In this document: positions 25,830 to 34,426 of the stretch, piece by piece
Position numbering within the stretch: position 1 is the stretch's first letter
Layout of the letters: each line of letters begins with the position of its first letter
The notes under the pieces: model-generated
Seen by the model: the letters and a program-made list of their open reading frames with translations, nothing else
Told to the model about the DNA's origin: nothing
Database searches by the model: none
Position numbers and translations under genes: made by a program
Origin: JANQGG01 sp964642175
Lineage (GTDB): Bacteria; Bacteroidota; Chlorobiia; Chlorobiales; Chloroherpetonaceae
Reading direction: 5' to 3'
Assembly (NCBI GenBank): GCA_964642175.1
Contig: CAZXOK010000008.1
Coordinates: 1 to 64,000 of the forward strand
DNA length: 64,000 bases

Positions 25830-25914
25830 CAATCACATGCACTCGGACAGCAAAAAAGCGCCGCTCGTTCCTCGCTCTGCTTTTTGCTGCCGCTGAGCTT
25901 GGCGTTATGTGTCA
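25822..25914 (+). repeat. attC site 7
   Basis: R'' CTCTAAC at 25824-25830, arms CAGCAAAAAAGCG and GCTTTTTGCTG, R' GTTATGT at 25904-25910. R'' matches the cassette's opening GTTAGAG. Confidence 0.92.
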
Positions 25915-25999
25915 TAAAACAATCAACATTTCCCTTGTTACTTTTAAAATATCTGCTTTTATTGAAAGGTATTTGTACTTGAGAAAATAGGCCGAATTC

Positions 26000-26203
26000 A
26001 TGTTAGAAAATCGTCTCGATAAAAATATATTCGCTGTTCATAGTCTTTATGATGATCAAAATGACCTGATTTTCTGGTTGAGTCAATCACCACAAGACCG
26101 CATATCCGCAATAGAAATGATGAGAAAAATAAACTATGGCAATGACATCATTACCGCAAGACTTCAAAGATTTTTTGAAGTTGCTGAATTCCCACAAAGT
26201 TGA
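26000..26203 (+). CDS. small antitoxin-like partner of the nucleotidyltransferase
   Basis: 67 residues. NDLIFWLSQSPQDRISAIEMMRKINYG is the pattern of short proteins encoded directly upstream of nucleotidyltransferases in toxin-antitoxin-like pairs (W....P..R....E..R...YG). It overlaps the next gene by 68 bases in another frame, which implies coupled expression. Antitoxin action is inferred from context only. Confidence 0.65.
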   Translation: MLENRLDKNIFAVHSLYDDQNDLIFWLSQSPQDRISAIEMMRKINYGNDIITARLQRFFEVAEFPQS

Positions 26204-26585
26204 CTATTTGCTCATTGGTGGATATGCCGTTGGATATCATGGTTATCCACGCGCCACTGCTGACATGGATATATGGATCGGCATGAGTCATAAAAATGCA
26301 AAAAAACTTGTAATCGTTCTCAAAGAATTTGGATTTGATCTCCCTGAAGTGGATGAAAATTTGTTCCTTCAGAAAGAAAAAGTATTGCGCATGGGGAACG
26401 CTCCGATACGTATAGAGCTACTTACAACAATTTCTGGGGTAGAATTTCAAGCCTGCCATGATAATCGAATTGAAGATATAATTGATGGGATAAGCGTCAA
26501 TATTATTGATCTGGATAATCTTAAAAAAAACAAAAAAGCAAGTGGCCGCTTCAAAGACCTTGATGATGTCAATAAATTACCATAG
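26136..26585 (+). CDS. nucleotidyltransferase, toxin-like (AbiEii/DUF6036 type)
   Basis: 149 residues; the true start may be the second ATG at 26142. VDYLLIGGYAVGYHGYPRAT holds the GG motif of the polymerase-beta nucleotidyltransferase fold, and ADMDIWIGMS supplies the two metal-binding aspartates. IRIELLTTISGVEF gives the third acidic position. The end, LKKNKKASGRFKDLDDVNKL, is typical of this subfamily. Such enzymes act as toxins by adding nucleotides to tRNA in the related MenT/AbiEii systems. Together with the overlapping upstream gene it forms a likely stabilising toxin-antitoxin cassette. Confidence 0.8.
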   Translation: MAMTSLPQDFKDFLKLLNSHKVDYLLIGGYAVGYHGYPRATADMDIWIGMSHKNAKKLVIVLKEFGFDLPEVDENLFLQKEKVLRMGNAPIRIELLTTISGVEFQACHDNRIEDIIDGISVNIIDLDNLKKNKKASGRFKDLDDVNKLP

Positions 26586-26596
26586 TTCTAACATCA

Positions 26597-26728
26597 ACAC
26601 ATAACATCAAAATGCAGCCGATTTTAACCGCCGATTCGTTCAAGCACAATTCGGGGCGATTTCAATGGCAGTTTGTTTACGCCAGTTTATCTGATGCGGT
26701 TAAAACGGCTGATTTAATTGTTGGGCAT
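26597..26728 (+). repeat. attC site 8
   Basis: R'' ACATAAC at 26599-26605, arms GCAGCCGATTTTAACCG and CGGTTAAAACGGCTG, R' GTTGGGC at 26720-26726. Confidence 0.9.
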
Positions 26729-26772
26729 ATAAATAAATAAAATCGATACGAGAACTCTATAAAGACAATAAG

Positions 26773-27414
26773 GTGACCTTGGAAAAGGTTAGAGAAACTT
26801 TCATAAACGAAGACCTTGAAGGGCCTTTGCTTATGGAACTTTTTGATTACTATGAGCAACCTGTCAAACTCTTCATCATCGGGCAAGAAACAGCTGGATG
26901 GTGTTGTGATTACAATGATCACAACTCTCTTTTAGAAACGTATAAAGATTTTAAAATGGGGAAGAACTATTACAGTTCTCCGTTCTGGAATATTACAAGA
27001 AAAATCGAGGATATAATTGGTATCCCTCACTATTCTTGCGCTTGGTCAAACATTAACAGATATGACCATAATGGAGGCGAACCCAAAGGAGATATATTAA
27101 ATGCTATTAGAACTTTGGATTATCTTATTGTTGAAGAGATTTCTGTAATCCGACCTGATGTTTGCCTGTTCTTCACAAATAGAAAGTATGATTATCGGCT
27201 TCATGAACTTTACCCTGAAATTCAAATGGAGGCCATAGACGGATTACCATTCAATCACTTTGTTTGGTTACGCCATCCCTCCTTACCAGAATATTCTTTC
27301 AGAACACCCCATCCCAAAACAATTCGTATTCAAAAATGGGAAGAGGCGTTTACTAATATAATGAAAAAAATATTGCCAAAAGTTGAAGATGCCCAACAAG
27401 CCGGGTGCAGGTGA
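26773..27414 (+). CDS. uracil-DNA-glycosylase-like cassette protein
   Basis: 213 residues from a GTG start at 26773. LFIIGQETAGWCCDYNDHN near residue 32 resembles the first motif (GQ) of the uracil-DNA glycosylase fold, and VWLRHPSLPEYS near residue 174 resembles the HPS motif 2. SPFWNITRKIEDI and AWSNINRYDHNGG fill the usual middle region. Active glycosylases need Asp or Asn after motif 1, which is unclear here. The last ten residues and the stop codon are read from the attC itself, as happens in compact cassettes. A DNA-repair role is only a suggestion. Confidence 0.5.
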   Translation: MTLEKVRETFINEDLEGPLLMELFDYYEQPVKLFIIGQETAGWCCDYNDHNSLLETYKDFKMGKNYYSSPFWNITRKIEDIIGIPHYSCAWSNINRYDHNGGEPKGDILNAIRTLDYLIVEEISVIRPDVCLFFTNRKYDYRLHELYPEIQMEAIDGLPFNHFVWLRHPSLPEYSFRTPHPKTIRIQKWEEAFTNIMKKILPKVEDAQQAGCR

Positions 27415-27461
27415 CGCTTTCCGCTACGCTCCAAGCGCCCCTGACCCGTAACGTTCGCCAT
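27389..27461 (+). repeat. attC site 9 (overlaps the upstream gene's 3' end)
   Basis: R'' GCCCAAC at 27391-27397, arms CGGGTGCAGGTGACGCTT and AAGCGCCCCTGACCCG, R' GTTCGCC at 27453-27459, an unusual core that is matched exactly by the R'' GGCGAAC ending the next, very long cassette. Confidence 0.88.
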
Positions 27462-27539
27462 AAGAAATTAGGGCAAGATAAAGGCATTCACAGAATATCA
27501 GCAATGAACGTATAGTCCATCTTAAAGGAATAGATTGGC

Positions 27540-30500
27540 ATGACAAAGAGAAACAACAACCCGATCAAGCCGGCCGGCTCACAACAAGATGAAGCGAAAA
27601 CCAGAATGTCTCCGGAGCGTTCCGCCACCGCTGTTGACGCGCAAGCAGGGCCTGACCGGAAGGCCGACCGCTTCCCCATCGTGGGCATCGGGGCTTCGGC
27701 CGGGGGCCTGGCAGCCTTCGAGGCCTTCTTTTCCGGGATGCCCCCGGACGCTGACCCGGGCATGGCCTTTGTGCTGGTGCAGCACCTGGCCCCGGATCAC
27801 AAGAGCATCCTGACCGACCTGATCCGGCGCTACACCCGTATGGAGGTCTTTGAGGTCGAGGACGGCATGACGGTTCAGATCAACTGCGCCTACATCATCC
27901 CTCCCAATCGTGATATGGCCTTTTTGAACGGCACGCTCCAACTGCTTGAGCCGGCGGCCCCGCGCGGCCGGCGACTGCCCATCGATTTTTTTTTCCGGTC
28001 CCTGGCCCAGGACCAGCGCGAGCGGGCTATCGGCGTGGTGCTTTCGGGCACCGGCAGCGACGGCACGCTCGGGGTACGGGCCATCAAGGGCGAGGGCGGT
28101 ATGCTCATGGCCCAGAATCCCGAGTCCACCGAATACGACGGCATGCCGCGCAGCGCCATCACCACGGGATTTGTGGACTACGAACTGCCACCGGCCGAAA
28201 TGCCCGCCCAGCTGATTGCCTACACGACCCATGCCTTCGGCAAGCCGCCCCGACCCGCCACGCCGCCCCCCAGGACCGAGAGCGCGCTCAAGAAGATCTT
28301 CGTCCTGTTGCGCGCCCAGACCGGCCACGACTTTTCCCAGTATAAGCCCACAACCAGTCAACGCCGCATCGAACGGCGCATGGCCGTCCACCAGATCGAA
28401 GCCGTGGATGACTACGTCAAGTTCATCCAGCAGGCTCCCGAGGAGGTGGAGGCGCTGTTTCGAGACATGCTGATCGGTGTGACCAGCTTTTTCCGCGACC
28501 CCGAAGCCTTCAAGGCCCTGGAAGAGCAGATCATCCCCGAGCTCTTTGCCGGCAAGGCCGCGGATGCCCCGATCCGCATCTGGGCGCCGGGGTGCTCCAC
28601 TGGCGAGGAGGCTTATTCCCTGGCCATCCTGCTGGCCGAACGTCAGGAGGCGCTGAAACAGAGTTTCAAGGTGCAGGTCTTTGCCACGGACATCGACAGC
28701 CAGGCCATTGCCGCGGCCCGTGCCGGCATCTATCCGGCCTCCATCGCCACCGACCTCACGCCGGAGCGGCTGGCGCGCTATTTCACGCCCGAGCCGGACG
28801 ACAGCGCTTACCGCATCAACAAACGCATCCGGGACATGCTGGTCTTCTCCGAGCAGAATGTGATCAAAGACCCGCCCTTTTCCAGGCTGGACCTGATCAG
28901 TTGCCGCAACCTGCTGATCTACCTGGGCGGCGTTCTGCAAAAGAAGCTCATCCCGCTCTTCCACTACGCCTTGAGCCCTAAAGGATATCTCTTTCTGGGA
29001 ACCTCCGAAACCGTGGGCGAGATTGGCGATCTCTTTGCAGCGCTGGACCGTAAGCAAAAGATTTACCAGCGCAAGGAAAGCATCCTCGGCGCCGAGCGCG
29101 CCGGCCTGGGGCGGTTCCTGCCACCCATGACGGCGCCCGTTACAGAGCATTTACCTCCCGGTGGGAAGACGGTCCAGCCCCGCAAATTGCCGTTGCGCGA
29201 GCTGACTGAACAGGCCCTGCTGCAACAGGTTGTTCAGGCCGGGGTGCTGGTTAATGCCGGGGGGGATATTTTTTATCTCCACGGCCGCACCGGCATGTAC
29301 CTGGAACCCGCCCCCGGGGAGAGCGGACCCAGCAATATCTTGAAAATGGCCCGGGAAGGATTGCGGCGCGACCTGACCACGGCCCTGCACAAAGCCGCGC
29401 AAACGGGGGAAACCGTGCGGTGCCCGACAGTGCGGGTGAAGACCAACGGCGATTTCACCACTGTCAATGTGATTGTCCGTCCGGTGGTCCTTGCCTCGAC
29501 GGCCTCGCCCGAGCCGCCCTTGTACCTCATCATTCTGGAGCCGGCAGAGGCACCGATGGTCGGTGACAGGTCGTCATTGCCTGATGGGCCAGCCGGCAAG
29601 CCGTCACCAGAAACGCCGGCCGGTGTGGATGCCGACGATCGCATCGTGGCGCTGAAGCAGGAGCTGCGGGCCAAGGAAGAGTATCTTCAGGCCACCAACG
29701 AGGAACTGGAGACATCCAACGAAGAGCTCAAGTCGTCCAACGAGGAGATGCAGTCGGTTAACGAGGAGCTGCAATCCACCAACGAGGAACTGGAAACCTC
29801 CAAGGAGGAGTTGCAATCGGTCAACGAGGAGCTGGCAACGGTCAACGCCGAGTTGCAGACCAAGGTAGCCGACCTCTCGCGCGCCAATAACGACATGAAC
29901 AACCTGCTGGCCGGCACCGGCATCGCCACGGTATTCGTGGACCATCACCTGCGCATCCTGCGCTTCACCCCCGCCGCCACGAAGATCATCAACCTGATTC
30001 AGAGCGACATCGGCAGACCCGTGTCCCACATCGTCTCCAACCTGCCCGGCTACGGCAGCCTGAAGGAGGACACGCAGGCCGTGCTCGATACCCTGGTTCC
30101 TAAGGATGCCGACGTGCAAACCGCCGAGGGCCGGTGGTACAACATGCGCATTCAGCCTTACCGCACCATGGATAACGTCATCGAGGGCGCGGTGCTCACC
30201 TTTGTGGATATAACGGCGGCGCGAAAACTTCAGGAGGCACTGCGGGTCAACGAAGAGCGGCTGCGGGTCGCCCTCAGCACTGCTTCCATTTCTGTTTTCA
30301 ATCAGGATATGAATCTGCGCTACACCTGGATTCACAACCCCGACCCTGGATTGGCGGCGGAACAGATCATCGGCAAGACCGACGCCGACCTTTTGCCGGA
30401 AGAGGAGGCCGCCGCACTGACGGCCATCAAGCAAAAAGTACTGGAAACCGGAAAAGGCACGCGGCAAATCGTCCGGACCACGATCGAGGGCAAGGCCGTT

Positions 30501-30659
30501 GTGGGTGACCTGACCGTCGAACCGTTGCACGATGCCGCTGCCGCCGTGGTCGGGATCACCGGCGCCTTGATGGATGTCACCGGGCAGCAAGGCGAGGAGC
30601 GGACGGATTCCGGAACAAACGGGACCTTGCCATCCGAAGATGCGGGAGAGAAACCATGA
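27540..30659 (+). CDS. CheB-CheR-coiled coil-PAS signalling protein
   Basis: 1039 residues, very GC-rich. CheB methylesterase domain (about 45-225) has GIGASAGGL (catalytic Ser), VLVQHLAPDH (His) and SGTGSDGTLG (Asp). CheR methyltransferase domain (about 245-500) has RRIERRMAVHQI, WAPGCSTGEEAYS and LDLISCRNLLIYLG. A heptad-repeat rod (about 700-790) is built from repeated NEEL(E/Q) units. Two PAS domains follow (about 795-1010). It should set methylation of a receptor-like sensor, but there is no chemoreceptor nearby. The stop overlaps the next start (ATGA), coupling it to the hybrid kinase. The whole pair is one integron cassette of foreign composition. Confidence 0.93.
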   Translation: MTKRNNNPIKPAGSQQDEAKTRMSPERSATAVDAQAGPDRKADRFPIVGIGASAGGLAAFEAFFSGMPPDADPGMAFVLVQHLAPDHKSILTDLIRRYTRMEVFEVEDGMTVQINCAYIIPPNRDMAFLNGTLQLLEPAAPRGRRLPIDFFFRSLAQDQRERAIGVVLSGTGSDGTLGVRAIKGEGGMLMAQNPESTEYDGMPRSAITTGFVDYELPPAEMPAQLIAYTTHAFGKPPRPATPPPRTESALKKIFVLLRAQTGHDFSQYKPTTSQRRIERRMAVHQIEAVDDYVKFIQQAPEEVEALFRDMLIGVTSFFRDPEAFKALEEQIIPELFAGKAADAPIRIWAPGCSTGEEAYSLAILLAERQEALKQSFKVQVFATDIDSQAIAAARAGIYPASIATDLTPERLARYFTPEPDDSAYRINKRIRDMLVFSEQNVIKDPPFSRLDLISCRNLLIYLGGVLQKKLIPLFHYALSPKGYLFLGTSETVGEIGDLFAALDRKQKIYQRKESILGAERAGLGRFLPPMTAPVTEHLPPGGKTVQPRKLPLRELTEQALLQQVVQAGVLVNAGGDIFYLHGRTGMYLEPAPGESGPSNILKMAREGLRRDLTTALHKAAQTGETVRCPTVRVKTNGDFTTVNVIVRPVVLASTASPEPPLYLIILEPAEAPMVGDRSSLPDGPAGKPSPETPAGVDADDRIVALKQELRAKEEYLQATNEELETSNEELKSSNEEMQSVNEELQSTNEELETSKEELQSVNEELATVNAELQTKVADLSRANNDMNNLLAGTGIATVFVDHHLRILRFTPAATKIINLIQSDIGRPVSHIVSNLPGYGSLKEDTQAVLDTLVPKDADVQTAEGRWYNMRIQPYRTMDNVIEGAVLTFVDITAARKLQEALRVNEERLRVALSTASISVFNQDMNLRYTWIHNPDPGLAAEQIIGKTDADLLPEEEAAALTAIKQKVLETGKGTRQIVRTTIEGKAVVGDLTVEPLHDAAAAVVGITGALMDVTGQQGEERTDSGTNGTLPSEDAGEKP

Positions 30660-32908
30660 CCAACCAGGACAGCCGCTCCAGAGACGCAGCAGACTTGCGG
30701 CGAAAGGCCGAAGCGCTCGCCAGGGAACAGGCCGCCCGGACACCGGAAGACAGCGCGGCTCTCTCGCCCGGGGAAATCAGGAAAACGCTCCACGAACTGC
30801 GGGTACACCAGATCGAACTGGAGATGCAGAACGAGGAGCTTCGCACGGCCCAGGCGGAGATCGAGGCCGGACGGGCGCGTTACTTCGACCTCTACGACCT
30901 GGCCCCGGTGGGCTATTGCACCCTGTCCGAACAGGGACTGATCATGGAGGCCAACCTCGCCGCCGCCACCCTGTTGAACGTGAACCGTGACGCGCTGGTC
31001 AAGCAGCCGATCTCCCGCTTCATCATCGTAGATGACCAGGATATCTACTACCTGCACCGCCAGAAGCTCATCGAGACGGGCGAGCCGCAGGAATTCGAAC
31101 TACGGCTGGTCAAACAGGATGGCGCACACTTCTGGGCGCATCTGACGGCAACCTCCGCTCGAGCGGCAGACGGCGCCCCCGTCTGCCACTGTGTCCTGAG
31201 CGATATCACCACGCGCAAGCTGGCGGAGGCGGCGCTCAGCCGACAACGACGATCCATCGAGCTATCCAGCCTGATCGCCAGTGTTTTCCTGACATCCTCG
31301 ATGGACGAGGTCTTTGCCGATGTTCTCGATGTCCTGCTGAAGGCCCTGGACAGCCGGTTCGGCTATTTCGGGTACATCGATGAGGCCGGCGACCTGGTCT
31401 GCCCCTCCATGACGCGCGACGTCTGGGATCAATGCCAGGTGGCCGAGAAGAGCATCGTGTTCCCCCGAGCCGTCTGGGGCGGGCTGTGGGGTCGGTCGCT
31501 GTTGCAGAAGCAGACGTTGGTCGCCAACGAAGACCTCCGGGTTCCCCAGGGGCACGTGGCACTGGAGAACGCCCTTGCGACTCCCATCGTGCACCACGAT
31601 CACCTGATCGGTCAGTTTGTCGTCGCCAACAAGGCGGGGGGATACGCCGAGGACGACAGGGAACTCCTCGAAAGCGCGGCCGCGCAAACGGCCCCGATTC
31701 TGTTTGCCATCCAGGAAGAGGCCCGCCAGAAAGCAGCGCATGAGAAACTGGAAGAGCAGCTGCGCCAGGCCCAGAAGATGGAGTCGGTGGGTCGGCTGGC
31801 CGGGGGCGTGGCCCACGACTTCAACAACATGCTGGGAGTCATCCTGGGCAACGTGGAACTTGTCTTGGACCGCATCGGACCGGACGATCCCCTGCATGCT
31901 GACTTGGAAGAGATTCAGAAGGCCGCCCAGCGCTCCGCCGACCTTACGCGCCAGCTCTTGGCCTTTGCCCGCAAACAGACCATTACGCCCAAGGTGCTTG
32001 ATCTTAACGACACGGTGGAAGGTATGCTCAAAATGCTGCACCGGCTCATCGGTGAAGATGTCGATCTGGCCTGGCTGCCCGGGGAAAGCCCTGTGCCGGT
32101 CAAGGCGGACCCCTCCCATATCGACCAGATCCTGGCCAATCTGTGCATCAACGCCCGCGACGCTATCGCCGACGTGGGCAAGGTCACGATCGAGACGGAC
32201 GCCGTGTCGTTTGACGAGGCCTATTGCGCCGATCACGCAGGGTTTGCGCCCGGCGAGTACGTAATGCTGGCGGTCAGCGACAACGGTTGCGGCATGAGCC
32301 CGGAGACCGTCAGCCAGGTGTTCGAGCCTTTCTTCACGACCAAGGAAGTGGGCAAGGGAACCGGCCTGGGACTGGCCTCTGTGTATGGCGCGGTCAGACA
32401 GAATAACGGCTTTATCAACGTGTACAGTGAGCCGGGCCAGGGGACGACCTTCAAAATCTACCTGCCGCGGCACGAGGCCGGGACGCCGCTTCAGGCTGAT
32501 AAGGCAACGGCGACCCCAACGGCAAGCGGGAGCGAGACTATCTTGCTGGTGGAGGACGAGCCGGCCCTCCTACGCATGGCAACGAGGATGCTCGAGCGCC
32601 TGGGGTATGTCGTGATTGCGGCCGATTCCCCGGGCGAGGCCATCCGTGAGACACATGAGTGCAGCGGCACCATCGATCTGCTCATGACAGACGTTGTAAT
32701 GCCCGAGATGAACGGCCGTGACCTGGCCAAGAACCTGCTGTCCCTCTATCCCGATATCAAATGCCTGTTCATGTCCGGCTATAGCGCCAATATCATCGGC
32801 CATCACGGCGTACTGGGCGAAGGCGTGTTTTTCATCCAGAAACCGTTTTCGTTCGAGGATTTGGAGGCGAAGCTGCGTGAGGTCCTTGACGATAAGGATG
32901 CTGATTAG
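30656..32908 (+). CDS. PAS-GAF hybrid histidine kinase with receiver
   Basis: 750 residues, GC-rich. An N-terminal coiled segment leads into a PAS domain (about 70-190), a GAF domain (about 200-350), the HisKA dimerisation helix with RLAGGVAHDFNNML (His about 388), the ATPase domain with DNGCGMSPETVSQVFEPFFTT and GTGLGLASVYG, and a receiver (about 620-745) with LVEDEPALLRMA, the phosphoacceptor in DLLMTDVVMPEMNG and the lysine in QKPFSF. There is no membrane segment, so it senses an internal signal. It is coupled to the CheB-CheR protein; no DNA-binding output is encoded in the cassette. Confidence 0.93.
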   Translation: MTNQDSRSRDAADLRRKAEALAREQAARTPEDSAALSPGEIRKTLHELRVHQIELEMQNEELRTAQAEIEAGRARYFDLYDLAPVGYCTLSEQGLIMEANLAAATLLNVNRDALVKQPISRFIIVDDQDIYYLHRQKLIETGEPQEFELRLVKQDGAHFWAHLTATSARAADGAPVCHCVLSDITTRKLAEAALSRQRRSIELSSLIASVFLTSSMDEVFADVLDVLLKALDSRFGYFGYIDEAGDLVCPSMTRDVWDQCQVAEKSIVFPRAVWGGLWGRSLLQKQTLVANEDLRVPQGHVALENALATPIVHHDHLIGQFVVANKAGGYAEDDRELLESAAAQTAPILFAIQEEARQKAAHEKLEEQLRQAQKMESVGRLAGGVAHDFNNMLGVILGNVELVLDRIGPDDPLHADLEEIQKAAQRSADLTRQLLAFARKQTITPKVLDLNDTVEGMLKMLHRLIGEDVDLAWLPGESPVPVKADPSHIDQILANLCINARDAIADVGKVTIETDAVSFDEAYCADHAGFAPGEYVMLAVSDNGCGMSPETVSQVFEPFFTTKEVGKGTGLGLASVYGAVRQNNGFINVYSEPGQGTTFKIYLPRHEAGTPLQADKATATPTASGSETILLVEDEPALLRMATRMLERLGYVVIAADSPGEAIRETHECSGTIDLLMTDVVMPEMNGRDLAKNLLSLYPDIKCLFMSGYSANIIGHHGVLGEGVFFIQKPFSFEDLEAKLREVLDDKDAD

Positions 32909-32919
32909 ACAACTGATCA

Positions 32920-32998
32920 AAGGCGAACAACCACATCAATCCGGACTGGCAACGCCGCTGCGCTCCATTGCCAGCCGGTTATGCGGAGCGTTGGCAGT
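32920..32998 (+). repeat. attC site 10, closing the 5.5-kb cassette
   Basis: R'' GGCGAAC at 32922-32928 is the exact complement of GTTCGCC at 27453. Arms CCGGACTGGCAA and TTGCCAGCCGG flank a CGCCGCTGCGC tip; R' is GTTGGCA at 32990-32996. Confidence 0.88.
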
Positions 32999-33103
32999 TT
33001 TAGTATTCATCGTATCAAAAAAGAATATCAGTAGTATCAAGTTTATTAGTTCAATTTTTAAATTTATTTTTTTCATTTCACAAACCTAAACAAGGAGTTA
33101 CTT

Positions 33104-33583
33104 ATGTTAAGCAAATTCAAAGTAGTTGTTTTAATTATGTCTCTTGCAGTTTTAGCGTGGAGTTGAGCAACAATAATGCACGGAACTTCTCAAAAAATTG
33201 GAATTTCCAGTTCACCATCCGGGGCTAAAGTAATCGTAGATAATGCAGATTTTGGAATGACTCCAACATTTGCTGAATTAAAACGTGGAGATGACCATAT
33301 AGTAAAAATCTCACTTGAAGGTTATCAAACTGCTGAACTAACAATAACTAAAAGTGTAAGTGGCTGGGTTTGGGGAAATATTGTTTTTGGTGGATTAATC
33401 GGTTTAGCAGTAGATGCAATATCTGGTAGACTATATAATTTGTCACCGGAACAATTGAATGCTGAATTGAAAAAAGATGGTTTTGAATTAATTGAGAATG
33501 ATAACGGAATTTATATTTTCACAGTGCTTCAACCAAGTAAAGATTGGCAAAAAATTGGCAGCCTAAAAACTATTAAAAATTAG
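33104..33583 (+). pseudogene. PEGA-type lipoprotein with TGA at the lipobox cysteine
   Basis: From ATG 33104, preceded by AAGGAG, the frame reads a signal peptide ending LAVLAWS, then TGA at 33164-33166, then in the same frame ATIMHGTSQKIGISSSPSGA. In relatives this spot reads SSCATI, so the stop replaces the lipidated cysteine (TGC to TGA). The mature part has a PEGA-like beta domain (SSPSGAKVIVDNADFGMTP, EGYQTAELTI), a glycine-rich membrane-like stretch, and ends at 33583. An internal ATG at 33176 could start a cytoplasmic version. Likely a disabled gene. Confidence 0.8.
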
Positions 33584-33605
33584 TTGTTACTTGTAAAAGT
33601 ATGCC

Positions 33606-33710
33606 GACTGCTAACACGGGTATCAAGGTGAATTTGCCACGCGGGGCATGATTTTCAGGTATAGAGTTTTTACAGTGGCAAATCACCTTATACCAAATCG
33701 TTATATTTCG
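33606..33710 (+). repeat. attC site 11
   Basis: R'' TGCTAAC at 33609-33615, arms GGTATCAAGGTGAATTTGCC and GGCAAATCACCTTATACC, R' GTTATAT at 33700-33706. R'' differs by one base from the complement of the opening GTTGGCA. Confidence 0.88.
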
Positions 33711-33720
33711 AAGGAAGCAT

Positions 33721-34344
33721 ATGGAAGACTATTTTAAAAAGTTGGAGAATGAGCTTGATGCCATCAAACAGCTTGCATCGCAAGGTGGTGCAAATGGTTT
33801 CTTTGGCCAAGAAGCGTTGCGTTTCTACTCTATTGCTGGAACACTTCTTGAAAGCTTCAAATGCGACAAAGGTGCTAGCGTAGATGAGCGCTATATAACT
33901 CATATTCTTTCCAGATCTATCCTTGAAAACTATTTCTGGATGATCTACCTATTTGACGATCCTACTCAAAAAACAATTCGATATACTGGCATAGTTGATG
34001 CGTTTAAGCTGGATTATCACAAGCTGCTAAATGAGCCGCTGTTGCCCCATAAAGATCAGCTGGAGCCTTCTGAGCCCTCTTGGTCGAGTCTCAATCGAGC
34101 AATGGATGTGAGTAGTCTGCTCGCGCAAGTTAGGAACGATTATGGCGACAGGCTAAACTACCTCTACTTTATTTACCGCATAACTAGTTTTGACACGCAT
34201 GGCAAAAGCCTCGACACCATCTTTCAAGAGGCATTCGGTAAGCAAGTAAATTTTCCGGTATTGGATATTGGGTATGCTGTACAACTTGTGGCCAACCAAT
34301 ATTTGTTGACTTTGGAGAAACTGAGAGGTGCTGGTGAAATATAA
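33721..34344 (+). CDS. helical cassette protein of unknown function
   Basis: 207 residues, predicted almost wholly helical. Features include RSILENYFWMIYLFDDPTQK, DYHKLLNEPLLPH and YRITSFDTHGKSLD. The spacing of a mid-protein RS.LE...W and a late S..THG resembles HEPN-like or DUF5677-style folds, but without a recognised catalytic motif. Sole gene of its cassette; the start lies 14 bases after the R' core. The stop is inside the next attC. Confidence 0.65.
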   Translation: MEDYFKKLENELDAIKQLASQGGANGFFGQEALRFYSIAGTLLESFKCDKGASVDERYITHILSRSILENYFWMIYLFDDPTQKTIRYTGIVDAFKLDYHKLLNEPLLPHKDQLEPSEPSWSSLNRAMDVSSLLAQVRNDYGDRLNYLYFIYRITSFDTHGKSLDTIFQEAFGKQVNFPVLDIGYAVQLVANQYLLTLEKLRGAGEI

Positions 34345-34413
34345 CAATTTGCTGCACTCGGAAAAATTACTCGCTGCGCTCCTAATTTTCCGTTGAGCAA
34401 GGCGTTAAGCGAC
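34336..34413 (+). repeat. attC site 12
   Basis: R'' ATATAAC at 34339-34345, arms TTGCTGCACTCGGAAAA and TTTTCCGTTGAGCAA with a CTCGCTGCGCTC tip, R' GTTAAGC at 34404-34410. Confidence 0.92.
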
Positions 34414-34426
34414 AAGAGATGGAACC

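Noticed and set aside
27579..29150. Long minus-strand open frame of over 500 codons inside the CheB-CheR gene
   Set aside because: The plus strand gives clear CheB and CheR motifs; antisense frames of this size are common in very GC-rich DNA. The same holds for the minus-strand frames at 29604-30743 and 31262-32473.
33164..33166. Selenocysteine at the TGA of the PEGA lipoprotein
   Set aside because: The site is a lipidation cysteine, not a redox centre, and no stem-loop of the bacterial SECIS type follows.
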